NCBI GenBank assembly: GCA_903970475.1
Contig: CAJCIQ010000237.1
Span: 1 to 50,938, forward strand
Length of the DNA: 50,938 nucleotides
From: Beijerinckiaceae bacterium
GTDB lineage: Bacteria > Bacteroidota > Bacteroidia > Chitinophagales > Chitinophagaceae
Reading direction: 5' to 3'
Part shown: piece by piece, positions 41,015-50,489 of the stretch
Layout of the letters: the number at the start of each line of letters is the position of its first letter
Numbering within the stretch: the stretch's first letter is position 1
Translations under genes and position numbers: made by a program
The notes under the pieces: model-generated
The model's database searches: none
The model's input: the letters and a program-made list of their open reading frames with translations, nothing else
What the model was told of the DNA's origin: nothing

Positions 41015-43396
41015 TTATAGGCTTCTTTGTCTGATTTGTCTTAAGAGCTGACGAAACGGCTTTTGTGTGCCCTTGTCGGCTCCGTTATGGTAATATTTAT
41101 AGGAGTAGTACTTATTGGGTTCGTCCTGACGCACGGAATTGAAGACTACGCCCAACCGGGGGAAGGACAGTCCCATGGTTCTAACGACCTCGGCCAGTTT
41201 GGATTTAGGTGTATGGCGGTAGCGCACGACAAACAGGGCTATATCGGCCTCGGCAGAAAGGCTTTTTGCATCTGATACAAACCCGATGGGGGCGCAATCG
41301 ATGATGATATAATCGAAGCGCTTTTTTAACCATTCCAACAATTTCTTCAACCGGACCCCTTCCAGTAGCTCAATAGGATTAGGGGGAATAGGGCCACTGG
41401 AAATGAGAAAAAGGCCTTCCTGCTCCGGTACAGGCCTCAATATCTGTTCTTCGGATAGGGAGCCAATCAGGTAGTTGGAAAGGCCGGGCTCTCTTTTCAT
41501 GCCCAGGGATTGGGACAGTTTGGGATTACGCAAATCCAATTCCAGCATGACGACTTGTTTGCTCCCTGTCCTTAAGGTGGAGGCCAGGTGAGAGGACAGG
41601 AAGGTTTTCCCTTCCCCGGAAATGCTGGAGATAAAAAGGATAACGGGTGAGGTAGTGGTGCTTTCCAGCATGAACCGGAGGTTGTTGCGTAAATGGTACA
41701 ACTGTTCCTTCAATAGGGTGGTCTTTACAAGTCCTGATTCAGCAGGTTGACGGCTTATTTCACCCACGATGGGTGCATCTATGAGTGATTCGATCTCCTT
41801 TCGGGTGAGGATCGTTGTACTCAGCAAGTATTTTATATACAAATAGGCGCTTACCAGTCCGAAACCTACGGTTATGAAAAGAATAAATACGAGCGGTCTG
41901 GATGGGCGAATGGGTTTATCAGGGACGGGCGCGTAGGCTATGATTTTATTATCTACGATGGTAGAAGCCAGGGATATTTCGGACTCCTGTTTTTTTTGCA
42001 GGAGGTAGACGTAGAGGTTTTCCTTGACACTTTGCTGACGCTTTAGGTTGATGTAATCCCGCTCATATCCAGGTATCTCTGCTATCCGGGCATCCATATT
42101 CCTGACTTTGGTCCGGAGCTGGTCACGGGCAGTGGCGGCATTCCTTCTGTAACCAGCTATGTATTTACGTATGGCTGATCCGTCTTCTGTAATCTGGGCA
42201 TTCAGGTTTTGCATCAGGCTGCTTCCGGGTTGCAGGGACATGCCTAGCTTTTTCCGGTTACTCAGCAATTCCTGATAATGGTTAATCATCGTGGACAAAG
42301 CGGGATCAATGCTGCCTCCCACGGGGGCAAAAGGGGTGGAATCTCCTGGATTGTTGATGTACTGTTCTGCCTGATCGTATATGGACCATTGGATATTGGC
42401 TTCTCCTAATTTCTGGTCCGCGTCTTTTGCCTGGTCCAGGGCCAGCTTTGCATTTTCAGTGATTTCGGTAATACCCCTGGAGGATTTAAAGGCTTCTTCC
42501 TGGACTTCCAAAACATTGAGGTCTTGATACAGGGAATCCAATTTGGAAGAGATAAACCGGATGATATTAACCATGGTCTGGTTCTTATCGCCAAGGGTGA
42601 ACCTATTGTAAGTATTGAGCAACGCGTTCATTAAATCGGCAGCGCGTTCCGGGACCGGATCCTCGTAGGTCAGCAGCATCACGGAAGCATCCCGGCTGAC
42701 CAGGGTCGTGCCTATCTCCGCAGCCTTTTTATAGGCTAAAGGACTTATGGAATCGATTTTTATCCGGAAATCTTTGCCTGGGTCGCCCTGCATTATCTTT
42801 TGAATGCTGAACCGGTCTTTTCCCAGATCGAAGGGCTGACCTTCATGGGCAGCCAGGGTTTGGTGTTTCTTTTTGCTGGCATCGGTAGCGTCTATGGTCC
42901 AGGTATGGGCCGCCGTTTGCTTAACCATCAGATCCCAGGTGCCGACCTGGGCACTATCGCTTAAAACCTGGAGATCAATAGGCCTGTCTTTATATAGTTC
43001 CCGGTTCAGGAAATCTCCTGCCCGGAAGATGCGGATATTGAAATGATTTCTGGAGATGACGTCTTCCATGATCAAGGGTGACTTGATGACTTCCATCTCA
43101 TTTTCCACCGTTTTGGAGCCATTGATTAAGGATAGTTCTTTGAGTGCCTCCAGTTCGTTCCCTCCTTTTTTTTCGTCCTTGATGTAAATTTTGGCACTGG
43201 ACAAGTAGGTGGGTTGTTTGTACCACAGGTATCCAAGGGCAGCCCCAGCAGATATCAGGGTCATACAGGCATATAAAGGCCAGTGGTAACCCAGTTTAGA
43301 CAGGAGCCCTCCTAGTTCTATATCATTTTCTTCTGCCACCCGGCCCCTGAAATAGGCGGGAGGAATGTTTCCGTTATGGTTATTGGCTGCACTCAT
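41015..43396 (-). CDS. wzc: Polysaccharide co-polymerase / BY-kinase (Wzc-like)
   Basis: A 793-residue inner-membrane tyrosine autokinase. It has an N-terminal membrane helix near 37-55, a large periplasmic coiled-coil domain (Wzz plus GNVR, with heptad-rich helices about 290-470), and a second helix near 515-535 after PDKPIRPSRPLV. The cytoplasmic kinase domain follows: Walker A SISGEGKTF (about 591-599), Walker A' VVMLELDLRNPK and Walker B IIIDCAPIG (about 697-705). A C-terminal tyrosine cluster YYSYKYY (about 763-769) is the autophosphorylation tail. It controls chain length and works with Wza. It overlaps the wza gene by 4 bases. Confidence 0.94.
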   Translation of the reverse strand: MSAANNHNGNIPPAYFRGRVAEENDIELGGLLSKLGYHWPLYACMTLISAGAALGYLWYKQPTYLSSAKIYIKDEKKGGNELEALKELSLINGSKTVENEMEVIKSPLIMEDVISRNHFNIRIFRAGDFLNRELYKDRPIDLQVLSDSAQVGTWDLMVKQTAAHTWTIDATDASKKKHQTLAAHEGQPFDLGKDRFSIQKIMQGDPGKDFRIKIDSISPLAYKKAAEIGTTLVSRDASVMLLTYEDPVPERAADLMNALLNTYNRFTLGDKNQTMVNIIRFISSKLDSLYQDLNVLEVQEEAFKSSRGITEITENAKLALDQAKDADQKLGEANIQWSIYDQAEQYINNPGDSTPFAPVGGSIDPALSTMINHYQELLSNRKKLGMSLQPGSSLMQNLNAQITEDGSAIRKYIAGYRRNAATARDQLRTKVRNMDARIAEIPGYERDYINLKRQQSVKENLYVYLLQKKQESEISLASTIVDNKIIAYAPVPDKPIRPSRPLVFILFITVGFGLVSAYLYIKYLLSTTILTRKEIESLIDAPIVGEISRQPAESGLVKTTLLKEQLYHLRNNLRFMLESTTTSPVILFISSISGEGKTFLSSHLASTLRTGSKQVVMLELDLRNPKLSQSLGMKREPGLSNYLIGSLSEEQILRPVPEQEGLFLISSGPIPPNPIELLEGVRLKKLLEWLKKRFDYIIIDCAPIGFVSDAKSLSAEADIALFVVRYRHTPKSKLAEVVRTMGLSFPRLGVVFNSVRQDEPNKYYSYKYYHNGADKGTQKPFRQLLRQIRQRSL

Positions 43397-44154
43397 GAGT
43401 TATGGGATATGATGATAAGGGTAGTAATGAGCGAAATGGCTGCGATGATGGTTGGTAACAGGATGACAGCTTTAGATTGGGCAAAAGACTTATCGGACCC
43501 GGGACGCACATATACGACGTCATTGGTTTTCAGGTAATAGTAAGGGGAAGCAAACACTTTACTATCCGATAAATTAAGGTTGATGTATTGTTTGATGCCA
43601 TCCACTTCCCTGATCAAAGTGATGTTGGTCCTTTGGGCGGTTGTATTGGCGTCCCCGGCAAGACTGAGTGCGTCCAGAATGGAGGCCCGGGCATTGGGTA
43701 TAGTGTATGATCCAGGTCTGGCAACGTCTCCCAGTACCGAAATCCTGAAGTTGAGCAGGCGGGTAGATACATATGGATTTTTAAGGGTTTTACTCACTTG
43801 AAGGGTGACGGCTTGATTAACCTCTTCTATGCTCATCCCTTTGACATAAATCTTACCGGCAACAGGAAGGGTAATATTGCCTTGCTGATCGACCAGGTAA
43901 CCAGGAGGCTCCATGGCCTGTAGTCCAGAGAAGGAGCTGGTTGGGGCATTGTAAAGTTGGGTTATATCCTTGTCCATGGTCGACACGGTAACTTGCAGTA
44001 TGTCGCCTGGTCCTACCTTTAAGAGGGGGAGGTTATGGGTGGTGTCAGATCCGCTGAGCCCTTCAATATCATTTAGATAGGTGATTTTTCTGGTAGCGGT
44101 GCAAGCGGTGCCCAGGCATAGGATCAATAGGAATAGTAGCGGTTTAGACATCAT
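43393..44154 (-). CDS. wza: Polysaccharide export outer-membrane lipoprotein (Wza-like)
   Basis: A 253-residue protein with a lipoprotein signal (lipid Cys in LGTACTATRK). It contains the poly_export domain (LKVGPGDILQVTVSTMDKDI, then GYLVDQQGNITLPVAGKIYVKGMSIEEV) and one SLBB domain (NFRISVLGDVARPGSYTIPN). It ends in a hydrophobic helix (VILLPTIIAAISLITTLIII), the usual form in Bacteroidota, where the lipoprotein has a C-terminal membrane segment rather than an alpha-helical barrel tail like E. coli Wza. It forms the export channel for the EPS with Wzc. Confidence 0.92.
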   Translation of the reverse strand: MMSKPLLFLLILCLGTACTATRKITYLNDIEGLSGSDTTHNLPLLKVGPGDILQVTVSTMDKDITQLYNAPTSSFSGLQAMEPPGYLVDQQGNITLPVAGKIYVKGMSIEEVNQAVTLQVSKTLKNPYVSTRLLNFRISVLGDVARPGSYTIPNARASILDALSLAGDANTTAQRTNITLIREVDGIKQYINLNLSDSKVFASPYYYLKTNDVVYVRPGSDKSFAQSKAVILLPTIIAAISLITTLIIISHNS

Positions 44155-44165
44155 GTAGCTAAAGT

Positions 44166-45248
44166 TTAGCGATTGCCGGTAATCATGTAGTAGAACCCGG
44201 ACAGCTTGCTTTTTTTAAGTCCTTCCGCCAATGCCACGGCTATGGTCATGGTTAGGAGGGGAGCCAGAAAATAGGCAGCCAGTACCTGGATATGCGCGTA
44301 CAAGAGAACCTTTTTTAACAGGGTTAGGACAGGTTCGTGAAAAGCATATATGAAAAAAAAGCAGGAAAACAGGCTCATCCACCAGGACTCCAGGAGATGA
44401 TCCTTTTTGTCTTCCATATTGAACTTGAGGTAAATCCAGTCATACCCAAACCAGATGGCGCCCATGCCAATGAGGTTGGTGATTTTTGCCACCAGGGCTT
44501 GGGCCTGGAGATCTCCTCCTGGCTGAATGACCCACTCCGTTTTCAGGCCCAGGCCCAGGAGCCAGACTATGAGTAAAATGATTCCCCAACCTGGGGCACA
44601 GTACAGCGCTTTGCGCTTCAAGCCCATCCAGGCGCCAGTGCTGTAAAAGAAAAGGGCGCCCAGGTCATCGTCCACCCAAAGAATGCTATGCGGGGACAGG
44701 GCCCAGAGGAAAAAGGCAGCGCCTAACCAAAATATCCCCGCGGTCTTTATGCCCCAATAGAAAAGGGGAGATAGGGCCACCATGATGATGACATCTCTGA
44801 GGAACCAAAGCTGATAAGGGATGGGATGGATCAGCAGGGTGTCCAGCAATTGCAGGGTACTATATTGAAAGATAGGTGTATGCGTGAAAAAGGGGCGACT
44901 CAATGGAAGCCATTGGAGTATAGCGGTAAGGAGCATGCCATAAGCAGACCAGATCAGGTAGGGTAACACCAGGGTATTTATCCGCTTCTGCATTTTAGGT
45001 ATCAGGTCTTCCGCGGAGTCCAACTGCTTATAGTAGAATAGAAAACCGGATATCAGGAAGAATAGACCTACAGAGGCTCTTCCTAATCCATCGGAAAAGA
45101 AATGTTGGATAAAAAGGGTGGGATGGTCTTTAACAATCAGATTCCCTTCCGAAAAATGTGTTTCATAGATAGGGGCATGGGTAAAGACTACTCCTATGAT
45201 TAATATAAAAGCCAGAATCTTTATTTTCAGACTCAGGTAATAGTTCAT
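44166..45248 (-). CDS. Acyltransferase 3 family membrane protein
   Basis: A 360-residue integral membrane acyltransferase (about 10 helices). The N-terminal motif with the catalytic-type His is seen as IIGVVFTHAPIY, followed by SVGLFFLISGFLFYY. The later ILHPIPYQLWFLRDVIIM-like block (here HPIPYQLWFLRDV) is typical. The family transfers acetyl, succinyl or other acyl groups to sugars. It is the first gene of the minus-strand EPS operon, 11 bases before wza, and probably decorates the polysaccharide. Confidence 0.88.
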   Translation of the reverse strand: MNYYLSLKIKILAFILIIGVVFTHAPIYETHFSEGNLIVKDHPTLFIQHFFSDGLGRASVGLFFLISGFLFYYKQLDSAEDLIPKMQKRINTLVLPYLIWSAYGMLLTAILQWLPLSRPFFTHTPIFQYSTLQLLDTLLIHPIPYQLWFLRDVIIMVALSPLFYWGIKTAGIFWLGAAFFLWALSPHSILWVDDDLGALFFYSTGAWMGLKRKALYCAPGWGIILLIVWLLGLGLKTEWVIQPGGDLQAQALVAKITNLIGMGAIWFGYDWIYLKFNMEDKKDHLLESWWMSLFSCFFFIYAFHEPVLTLLKKVLLYAHIQVLAAYFLAPLLTMTIAVALAEGLKKSKLSGFYYMITGNR

Positions 45249-45532
45249 GCAGATTATAGTTAAATACAGTTCAATGCCGGGTACAAGGTATGGGCCGTCC
45301 TGGCTGGAAGGATCCTGATAGGAAAGGTTTAGCTGGAATGACTGTCCAAAGCCAAAGTAGGTATAATATTCAGGTTCAGTCTGTTCATTTTCCTGTTCAG
45401 CATTTGGGCAGGAGTTGGGACAATGACCCCTTCCCGGCGCGGCCGGATTTGGGACAAACCGATTAATATCCGATAATTATTCATTAATTCAGTCCAGGTT
45501 TTGGCGATCTAATTGGTGTAGTTTTGACACTT
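45249..45532. promoter_or_regulatory. Divergent control region between the EPS operon and the GH146-GH127 gene
   Basis: A 284-base gene-free region. On the plus strand TAGTTTTG at 45519-45526 matches TAnnTTTG exactly, with TTTTG at 45499-45503 upstream, but the spacing is 15 bases, shorter than the usual 19-21. If real, transcription would begin about at the ATG at 45533 (near-leaderless). An AT-rich stretch at 45461-45490 has ATTAAT repeats (45462-45467 and 45483-45488), possibly a regulator site. For the minus-strand EPS operon I found only imperfect promoter matches. No small ORF was recognised. Confidence 0.35.
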
Positions 45533-48500
45533 ATGCGTATGGGTAAATACTTCCTTTTGTGTCCGTTGTTGGGATGTTTGTTCGGTCCTTGTTGGGGTCA
45601 ATCCATAGTTCCGGAAAGAAACAATCCTAAGGTGCTCGTCCAGCCGGCAATTCAACCCCAAGCCTATGGCATTGATCTGGGGGACGTTCGATTGTTGAAC
45701 AGCCCTTTCCGGCATGCCATGGATCTGGACTCCGGATATCTGTTAAGTCTTTCCGCCGACCGGCTATTGCACCGGTTTTATGAGAATGCGCACCTGACGC
45801 CCAAGGCCCCCGTATATGGGGGATGGGAAAGCGATGGGTTAAGTGGGCATACCTTGGGACATTACCTGAGTGCCTGCTCCATGATGTACGCAGCTACCGG
45901 GGCAAAGGCTTTTGCGGGTAGGGTGCATTATATAGTCAAGGAGCTCCGTATCTGTCAGGATGCCCGCGGAACGGGCTATGTGGGAGCTATTCCCAAGGAA
46001 GATACTGTGTGGGCCCAGGTAGCCAGGGGTGATATTCATTCTTCCGGCTTTGACCTCAATGGCGGTTGGTCACCCTGGTATACGGTACATAAGTTATTGG
46101 CCGGATTAATGGATGCCTATCTCTATACCAACGACACCCTGGCATTACAGGTTGCTGGTAGGTTAGGCGATTGGTCCTTTCAGGAGCTGAGTGCTTTGAC
46201 GCCTGAGCAGATCCAAAAAATGCTGGGCTGCGAGTTCGGTGGCATGAATGAGGCTATGGCTAACCTGTATTCCCTGACAGGTAATCAACAGTATCTGGCT
46301 GTAGCGGGACAGTTTTATCATAAGGCTGTCCTTGACCCCTTGTCCCAAAACAAGGATATTCTGGCTGGAAAACATTCTAATACGCAGATTCCCAAAATCA
46401 TAGGTAGCGCCCGTTTGTTTGAACTAGGGGGAGGCTCCTTTGACTCTGCCATAGCCGTCAACTTCTGGCATATCGTAGTGGATCACCATAGCTACGTTAC
46501 CGGAGGCAATAGTGACCATGAATACCTGGGGCAGGCTGATCACCTCAATGACTACTTGAGCGAAAGTACCACTGAATCCTGCAATACCTATAACATGCTC
46601 AAGCTGACCCGTCATTTGTTTTCCTGGAACCCGGATGGGCGCTTAGGGGATTACTATGAGCGGGCCTTATATAACCATATACTGGCTTCCCAGAATCCGA
46701 CCAATGCCATGATGTGTTATTTCCTCCCCTTGCGCATGGGTACGGTAAAGCAATTCAGTGATTCAACGCAGACCTTCACCTGCTGTGTGGGAAGTGGTAT
46801 GGAAAATCATTCCAAATATGGGGAGGGGATTTATTATGAGGGCAGAGACAGTAGTTTGTATGTCAATCTATATATTCCTTCGGTGTTGCACTTTCGCACC
46901 CAGGGTCTGACCCTGATGCAGCAGACCCGCTATCCTTATAGCGATACGGTTTTGTTCACCGTTACCGCCGGAACGGGTCCCCGGCTTGTTTCGGGTGGAG
47001 GCGCCCGTTTTGCCTTACGCTTGCGCAGGCCGTCCTGGGTGGGCTCGGGCATGCAGGTTTGGGTAAATGGGGTATCCGTTCCGATTTCTACGGAAAGGGG
47101 GTTTGCAGTGATTTTGCGTACCTGGCATAAAGGAGATAAAGTGCGTGTGGTGCTGCCCATGCACTTATATACGGAGGCCTTACCTGATAATGCGGGTAGG
47201 GTGGCTTTGCTCTATGGGCCAGTCGTATTGGCCGGAGATCTGGGCAAAAAGGACCCTTCTCAGGACATCCACGGCGTGCCTGTGCTATTGACCTCAGATC
47301 ATAAAGTCAGCGATTGGATTCATCCTGTTTCCAGGGCTAACCTGGTTTTCCAAACCAAAGGCGTAGGTAAGCCCTTCGATATTACCCTCAGACCCTTCTT
47401 CACGGTGTACAATCATTATTACAATGTGTACTGGGATTATTTTACCAGGGCTGACTGGGCGAAACGGGAAGTGGCCTATGAGACGGAATTGGCCTACAAG
47501 AAAGCCATAGAGGCCAGGACGGTAGACATCATGCGTCTGGGAGAAATGCAACCCGAAAGGGATCATCAGCTGACTTCCAATATTTCTTATGTGGGGGACG
47601 AGGCAGATCATCCTAACAGGGAGTGCAGGAACGGAGGTTTTTTTGCCTTTAATATGAGGGTCAGTCCCAGTGCAGGGGATAGCCTCCTGGTTACCGCCTG
47701 GGGTGGAGATGCAGGAAGGGTGGCGGATATATATGTGGACAGTACCCAGATTGGGACCCTGGCCCTCAACCAACCCAAACCAAATGCCTTGATTGACCGG
47801 GTCTTTGCCATACCAGATCGTTTGATTCAAGGCCGCACCCAGGTTAGGATTACTTTCAGGTCTCCTATAGGTAGGTCTAGCGGAAGTATATTCTTTGTGC
47901 GGACACTGGCTGCGCCGGCTGAAGGATCTTTGGCTGCCTACGCCCGGCCCGACGCCCTGGCAGGACCTCCCCGGGACTATCCCATCCAGCCCGTGCCCTT
48001 CACCCAGGTGAAGGTTATAGATCATTTCTGGGCGCCCAAAATTGACGTTAACCGGGAGGTCACTATTCCCTATGTGTTGCGCATGTGCAGGGAACATGGA
48101 CGGATAGCCAATTTTGTGGCCGCGGCCCGGCACAACGGCGCAAAACTCTCGGTATATCCCTTCGACGATACAGACTTATATAAGGCCATTGAGGGAGCCT
48201 CTTATGGTTTACAAGTACATCCCGATGCCGCTTTGTCCCGTCAGTTGGATTCCCTCATTGCCATTATTGGCGCCGCCCAGGAACCGGATGGGTATCTCTA
48301 TACATTCAGGAGTGCAAACGAAGCCCATCCTCATGATTGGATAGGGGACCGGCGATGGCAAAATGAAGAAATACTCAGCCATGAACTCTATGACGCTGGT
48401 CATTTGTACGAAGCAGCCGTAGCCCATTACCAGGCTACAGGCCAGCGTAACCTGCTGAACATAGCCTTGAAAAATGCGGATCTGTTGTGCAAGACTTTCG

Positions 48501-50302
48501 GATATGGGAAAGAAGAAAAATACCCTGGTCATCAGATCGTAGAAATAGGATTGGTTAAACTTTACCGGGTTACAGGGGAACAAAAATACCTGGACCTGGC
48601 CCAGTTTTTCCTCGATATCAGGGGCCCTAAGGGGGATTCCTACAACCAGGCAGATAAGAAGGTGGTAGACCAGGATTCGGCAGAAGGACACGCGGTGCGC
48701 GCCGGCTATATGTATACGGGTATAGCTGATGTAGCAGCCCTTACGGGTAACCAGCCCTACGAAAAAGCCATAGATGCGATATGGACAGACGTTACCTCCT
48801 CCAAATTGTATATCACCGGAGGAATTGGCGCCACCAATAGTGGAGAGGCTTTTGGCGCACCTTATGAACTACCCAATATGAGTGCCTATGCGGAAACCTG
48901 CGCTTCTATAGCCAATGTATATTGGAATAGCCGCATGTTTTTGCTCCATGGAGACGCCAAATACATAGACGTGTTGGAAAGAACCCTCTACAATGGATTA
49001 TTGAGTGGGGTGTCTTTGAGCGGCACCCGTTTTTTCTACCCCAATCCTTTGGCCTCTATGGGGCAAAATCAGCGCAGTGCCTGGTTTGATTGTGCCTGTT
49101 GTATCTCCAATATGGCCCGTTTCCTGCCCTCTATGCCCGGATACATCTATGCCCATACGGGCAATATAGTCTATGTGAACTTGTTTGTAGGCAGCCAAAT
49201 GCATGTGCGCCTCGATGGGGGCGAGTTCCAACTCAGCCAACAGACCGAATACCCCTGGGAAGGCAGGGTGACCATCCAGGTTGACCCTTCCGGAACCATG
49301 GCCGCCTCCTTAAGGATACGCATTCCTGGTTGGGCTAAGAACCAACCGTCTTCCGACGGATTGTACGTTTCTACATCTCCTGCTCCCCCTGTTACAATCC
49401 GGGTGAATGATTCTTTGGTTTCTTTTGTCGAAGAAAAGGGCTATGCCATACTGGATCGGACTTGGAAACCAGGTGATAAGGTGATGGTGGATTTTCCCAT
49501 GGTTACCCAAAAGGTCAGGGCTAATCCGCTGGTCGTCGATGATACGGGACGTTTTGCCTTTCAACGCGGTCCCCTTGTCTATTGTTTGGAAGGACCGGAT
49601 AATCCTGATAGCCTGGTCCGTAATATAATTGTAGACACTCAGGCTTTGGCTCAGGTTAATTATGAACCTTCCCTGCTGGGGGGTATAGATGAAATAACGG
49701 TGCAGGGTATGGCGCTCAAACGTGCATCCGGTCCATCTGTTTCCGGCCTTAATGTCTCGGCCACCCATGAGGAAGTAAAGGCCATTCCTTATTTTGCCTG
49801 GGCGAACAGGGGGCCTTCGGAAATGACGGTTTGGATTCCGTATGAAAAGGAGGCCTCATATCCACTGCCCGCGCCTACTATAGCTTCTCAAAGTGTCATC
49901 TCTTCTTCCATAGGTCATCCCCGCATGCTGAAGGCCCTTAATGATCAATACGACCCTAAGGATTCCAAGGACAATGCAATGCCCTATTTTCATTGGTGGC
50001 CGCGCAAGGATACGACCGAGTGGGTACAGTATGACTTCGACAAGGCTTACACCGTTTCTTCTTCAAAAGTGTATTGGTTTGACGATGGTCCCTGGGGCGG
50101 ATGCAGAATCCCGGCAACTTGGAAATTATATTACCTCAAAGATGGACAGTGGGTTGCGGTACACGCCAATACTCCTTACGAGATAGCAAAGGACAGGTAT
50201 TGCCAGGTTCAGTTTGATCCAGTGGAAACCAAGGCTATGCGCCTGGAGGTTAGGCTTCCCGCTGATAATTCATCGGGTATACATGAGTGGAGTTTACAAT
50301 AA
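45533..50302 (+). CDS. Two-domain beta-L-arabinofuranosidase (GH146-like plus GH127-like) with C-terminal F5/8C-like domain
   Basis: A secreted 1589-residue protein; signal peptide MRMGKYFLLCPLLGCLFGPCWGQ is read from ATG 45533, and TTG 45524 is also in frame. Domain 1 (about 40-640) is a DUF1680 hydrolase with Glu348 and Cys350 (TESCNTYN) and Cys417-Cys418 in FTCCVGSGMEN, the CCxGxGMEN form I associate with GH146. About 640-800 is a beta-sandwich linker (DUF4986/6805-like). Domain 2 (about 815-1420) is a second DUF1680 with Glu1121 and Cys1123 (YAETCAS) and DCACCISNMAR (Cys1187, 1189, 1190), the GH127 form seen in HypBA1. The Glu plus three Cys bind zinc and a cysteine is the nucleophile. 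Residues about 1460-1589 resemble an F5/8C carbohydrate-binding module. It should release beta-linked L-arabinofuranose from plant polymers. Confidence 0.9.
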   Translation: MRMGKYFLLCPLLGCLFGPCWGQSIVPERNNPKVLVQPAIQPQAYGIDLGDVRLLNSPFRHAMDLDSGYLLSLSADRLLHRFYENAHLTPKAPVYGGWESDGLSGHTLGHYLSACSMMYAATGAKAFAGRVHYIVKELRICQDARGTGYVGAIPKEDTVWAQVARGDIHSSGFDLNGGWSPWYTVHKLLAGLMDAYLYTNDTLALQVAGRLGDWSFQELSALTPEQIQKMLGCEFGGMNEAMANLYSLTGNQQYLAVAGQFYHKAVLDPLSQNKDILAGKHSNTQIPKIIGSARLFELGGGSFDSAIAVNFWHIVVDHHSYVTGGNSDHEYLGQADHLNDYLSESTTESCNTYNMLKLTRHLFSWNPDGRLGDYYERALYNHILASQNPTNAMMCYFLPLRMGTVKQFSDSTQTFTCCVGSGMENHSKYGEGIYYEGRDSSLYVNLYIPSVLHFRTQGLTLMQQTRYPYSDTVLFTVTAGTGPRLVSGGGARFALRLRRPSWVGSGMQVWVNGVSVPISTERGFAVILRTWHKGDKVRVVLPMHLYTEALPDNAGRVALLYGPVVLAGDLGKKDPSQDIHGVPVLLTSDHKVSDWIHPVSRANLVFQTKGVGKPFDITLRPFFTVYNHYYNVYWDYFTRADWAKREVAYETELAYKKAIEARTVDIMRLGEMQPERDHQLTSNISYVGDEADHPNRECRNGGFFAFNMRVSPSAGDSLLVTAWGGDAGRVADIYVDSTQIGTLALNQPKPNALIDRVFAIPDRLIQGRTQVRITFRSPIGRSSGSIFFVRTLAAPAEGSLAAYARPDALAGPPRDYPIQPVPFTQVKVIDHFWAPKIDVNREVTIPYVLRMCREHGRIANFVAAARHNGAKLSVYPFDDTDLYKAIEGASYGLQVHPDAALSRQLDSLIAIIGAAQEPDGYLYTFRSANEAHPHDWIGDRRWQNEEILSHELYDAGHLYEAAVAHYQATGQRNLLNIALKNADLLCKTFGYGKEEKYPGHQIVEIGLVKLYRVTGEQKYLDLAQFFLDIRGPKGDSYNQADKKVVDQDSAEGHAVRAGYMYTGIADVAALTGNQPYEKAIDAIWTDVTSSKLYITGGIGATNSGEAFGAPYELPNMSAYAETCASIANVYWNSRMFLLHGDAKYIDVLERTLYNGLLSGVSLSGTRFFYPNPLASMGQNQRSAWFDCACCISNMARFLPSMPGYIYAHTGNIVYVNLFVGSQMHVRLDGGEFQLSQQTEYPWEGRVTIQVDPSGTMAASLRIRIPGWAKNQPSSDGLYVSTSPAPPVTIRVNDSLVSFVEEKGYAILDRTWKPGDKVMVDFPMVTQKVRANPLVVDDTGRFAFQRGPLVYCLEGPDNPDSLVRNIIVDTQALAQVNYEPSLLGGIDEITVQGMALKRASGPSVSGLNVSATHEEVKAIPYFAWANRGPSEMTVWIPYEKEASYPLPAPTIASQSVISSSIGHPRMLKALNDQYDPKDSKDNAMPYFHWWPRKDTTEWVQYDFDKAYTVSSSKVYWFDDGPWGGCRIPATWKLYYLKDGQWVAVHANTPYEIAKDRYCQVQFDPVETKAMRLEVRLPADNSSGIHEWSLQ

Positions 50303-50489
50303 GTTATTCTAAACCACTTTCAAAGGTTTGAACTTTTACCATATTATGGATTTTTCGAAATTATTGGCTAAAACTCGTAATTTGGAGCAGGAAGGCAAGG
50401 AAGATTGTCTGTTTAAATGAATAATGAACGAATATTGCGTATTAAATTATTAAGGAGTCGTTGTAACTTTACCCTATAAATCTGATATC

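Noticed and set aside
47294-48133. Minus-strand ORF of 279 codons
   Set aside because: It is antisense to the arabinofuranosidase gene, with no motif and no start signal.
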